Shown in pieces: positions 62,932 through 64,000 of a stretch of DNA of 64,000 nucleotides; position 1 is the stretch's first letter, and every line of letters starts with the position of its first letter. The translations under genes were made by a program, and so were the position numbers. The notes below the pieces were generated by a model. The model did no database searches and was not told where the DNA came from. It saw only the letters and a program-made list of their open reading frames with translations. Source of the DNA: Xanthostigma xanthostigma (taxonomy: Eukaryota; Arthropoda; Insecta; Raphidioptera; Raphidiidae); NCBI GenBank assembly GCA_963575645.1, contig OY754464.1, positions 75,056,948 through 75,120,947 on the forward strand. Direction: 5' to 3'.

Positions 62932-63835
62932 TAAAGGCCGCTGCATACGACGCTAGATTCCTTGCTAGATTTGCCTACTAGTTTTCTAGCGCTGGTTTTC
63001 TTGATTGCTGTTAAGTGCTAGCTTCACCCGAGCTACTCTTTTTCAAGCTTGTTTTGTGGATAATTCTGATGCGCGCGCAGTGACAGTTCGAATATAAAAA
63101 ACGTGTCTGTTGTTTGACTATGAGCAGAATGACGCCATGTTGGTTTCTGGGCGTTTGTTTAAGTGCCCACGTGACAAGATACGGCTTCCTGATTGGTTCT
63201 TGCTCATACCTAGCAGCAGATCTAGCAGGGAAAATAGCCCCTGTTCTAATTTTAAAACCCATCTTGTGAGCTAAAAGGCAGCCCGCAGTGACGTCATTTC
63301 TAGCTTCGTACCCAGCCTACCAGTTAAGTAGAACTCCTAGCAGTGTCTCTAGCAGTGTCTCTAGCAGTGTCTCTAGCAGCGTTTTTAGCCTCGTGTGTAG
63401 TGATGTGTCGCTCCTGAGCGAGTCGTTCATAATGAACGACTCCTTTCACGGAGCGGAGCGAGTCGCTCTTTTTTTTTGTGAATGACTCACTCCGAGCGCC
63501 ATTGCTCTGTACTGAGCTAATCTGTACTGTTGCATTCGCACATTTACAGAGCGCACACAGCACAGGCCTTTAGTGAATGTTGCACGTACGGAGTTATCTT
63601 TGCTGAGTCATTTAATGTAATGTAAATGAGCTCAGAGCTGAGTGTGTGTATTGTGCTGTGCAATGCTACGTAACTCCTGAGCATGTATGATCACAGTTCA
63701 CACATCTGCAGTCTGCACTCTTGTGTAGTACGTTATAGTGTCGCTCCTTTGAACGACTCGCTCTGAGCGACTCTTTTTAGTGAGCGGAGCGCACGGAGCC
63801 AGCTCCCAATAAAGAGTCGTGTGCAGCGGCCTTAA
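62932..63835 (+). mobile_element. X-family element, copy 3, with nested hAT element
   Basis: AAAGGCCGCTGCATACGACG at the left, CGTGTGCAGCGGCCTTAATA at the right. Matches copies 1 and 2 through CCCGCAGTGACGTCATTTCT. Near the right end TCTAGCAGTGTC is tandemly repeated three times. Split at CTCGTGTG by a hAT copy. Confidence 0.82.
63398..63816 (-). mobile_element. hAT miniature element nested in X family, one terminal repeat missing
   Basis: Starts TAGTGATGTGTCGCTCCTGA directly after CTCGTGTG and ends AGCTCCCAATAAAGAG just before TCGTGTG. The last 17-18 bp (ATGTGGACACATCACTA in relatives) are absent, yet a 7-bp match of the flank follows. Interior shortened relative to 62088. Confidence 0.85.
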
Positions 63836-64000
63836 TACAAACTTGATTGTTTGTAATTGATGAAGCATTTCACTATAATTTTTAATGTGAATATATAGTA
63901 ACTTTGTTGAAGTTAAGTTTTCATTATATAAGTAATGTATGGTAAATATGTAGAGTATTCCTACCTATTTTTGAAAGGCTTTATTACAGGTTCTATAATA

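Overview
This window looks like a repeat-dense, AT-rich intergenic or heterochromatic stretch of an insect genome, most likely lepidopteran. I found no intact host protein-coding gene. The evidence for an insect is the repeat content: an ACTAGCGGTCC...TTCAGCTTTATATATTAGTATAG interspersed repeat of a type familiar from moths and butterflies, a repeat ending in GGTACGGAGCCCTAAAAA, hAT, Tc1/mariner and pogo/Tigger-like miniature elements, LINE relics and Penelope-like elements. All protein homology I can see is transposon-derived and broken. The exact species cannot be read from the sequence.  Names used below: A family = ACTAGCGGTCC repeat; G family = element with ends TTGGTTGTCTG... and ...CGTTATCACGTCAAAA (seven copies); B family = about 570 bp repeat (three copies); X family = element with GGCCGCTGCACACGAG ends (four copies); Y family = element starting TACTAGCGCCGCTAG (two copies).  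Layout. 1-10 kb: A-family copies, a Tc1/mariner-like miniature family (2340, 3611, 6218) and G-family copies, one nested in a Tc1-like copy; a tRNA-Lys-like sequence at 8.5 kb. 10-16 kb: mostly unrecognised AT-rich DNA, a minisatellite at 13.75 kb and B-family copies. 16-23 kb: two Penelope-like endonuclease relics, a LINE relic, a 100-bp-arm foldback, and a hAT element. 23-31 kb: a series of hAT elements with 8-bp target duplications, several nested in other repeats. 31-41 kb: LINE relics, one split by a Tigger-like element, Y-family DNA and a 124-bp-arm foldback. 41-50 kb: more hAT elements, foldbacks, a solo LTR, two adjacent long-TIR elements rich in ACTAGT, and a second, opposite-orientation minisatellite of the 13.75-kb family. 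50-64 kb: a second tRNA-like sequence, inverted pairs of Penelope-type ends, X-family copies, a second solo LTR, a gag fragment and further hAT/G-family insertions.  The most interesting signal is a small structured RNA motif that recurs in at least five unrelated repeats: CTGANGAN, a short stem whose sequence differs in each family but always pairs, then GAAACGTY, flanked by a 4-bp outer stem in several. It has the core of a hammerhead ribozyme with a self-complementary ACGU in place of stem III. In two cases it lies 3' of a Penelope-like GIY-YIG endonuclease relic. The window also gives several internal empty-site comparisons that order the insertions.
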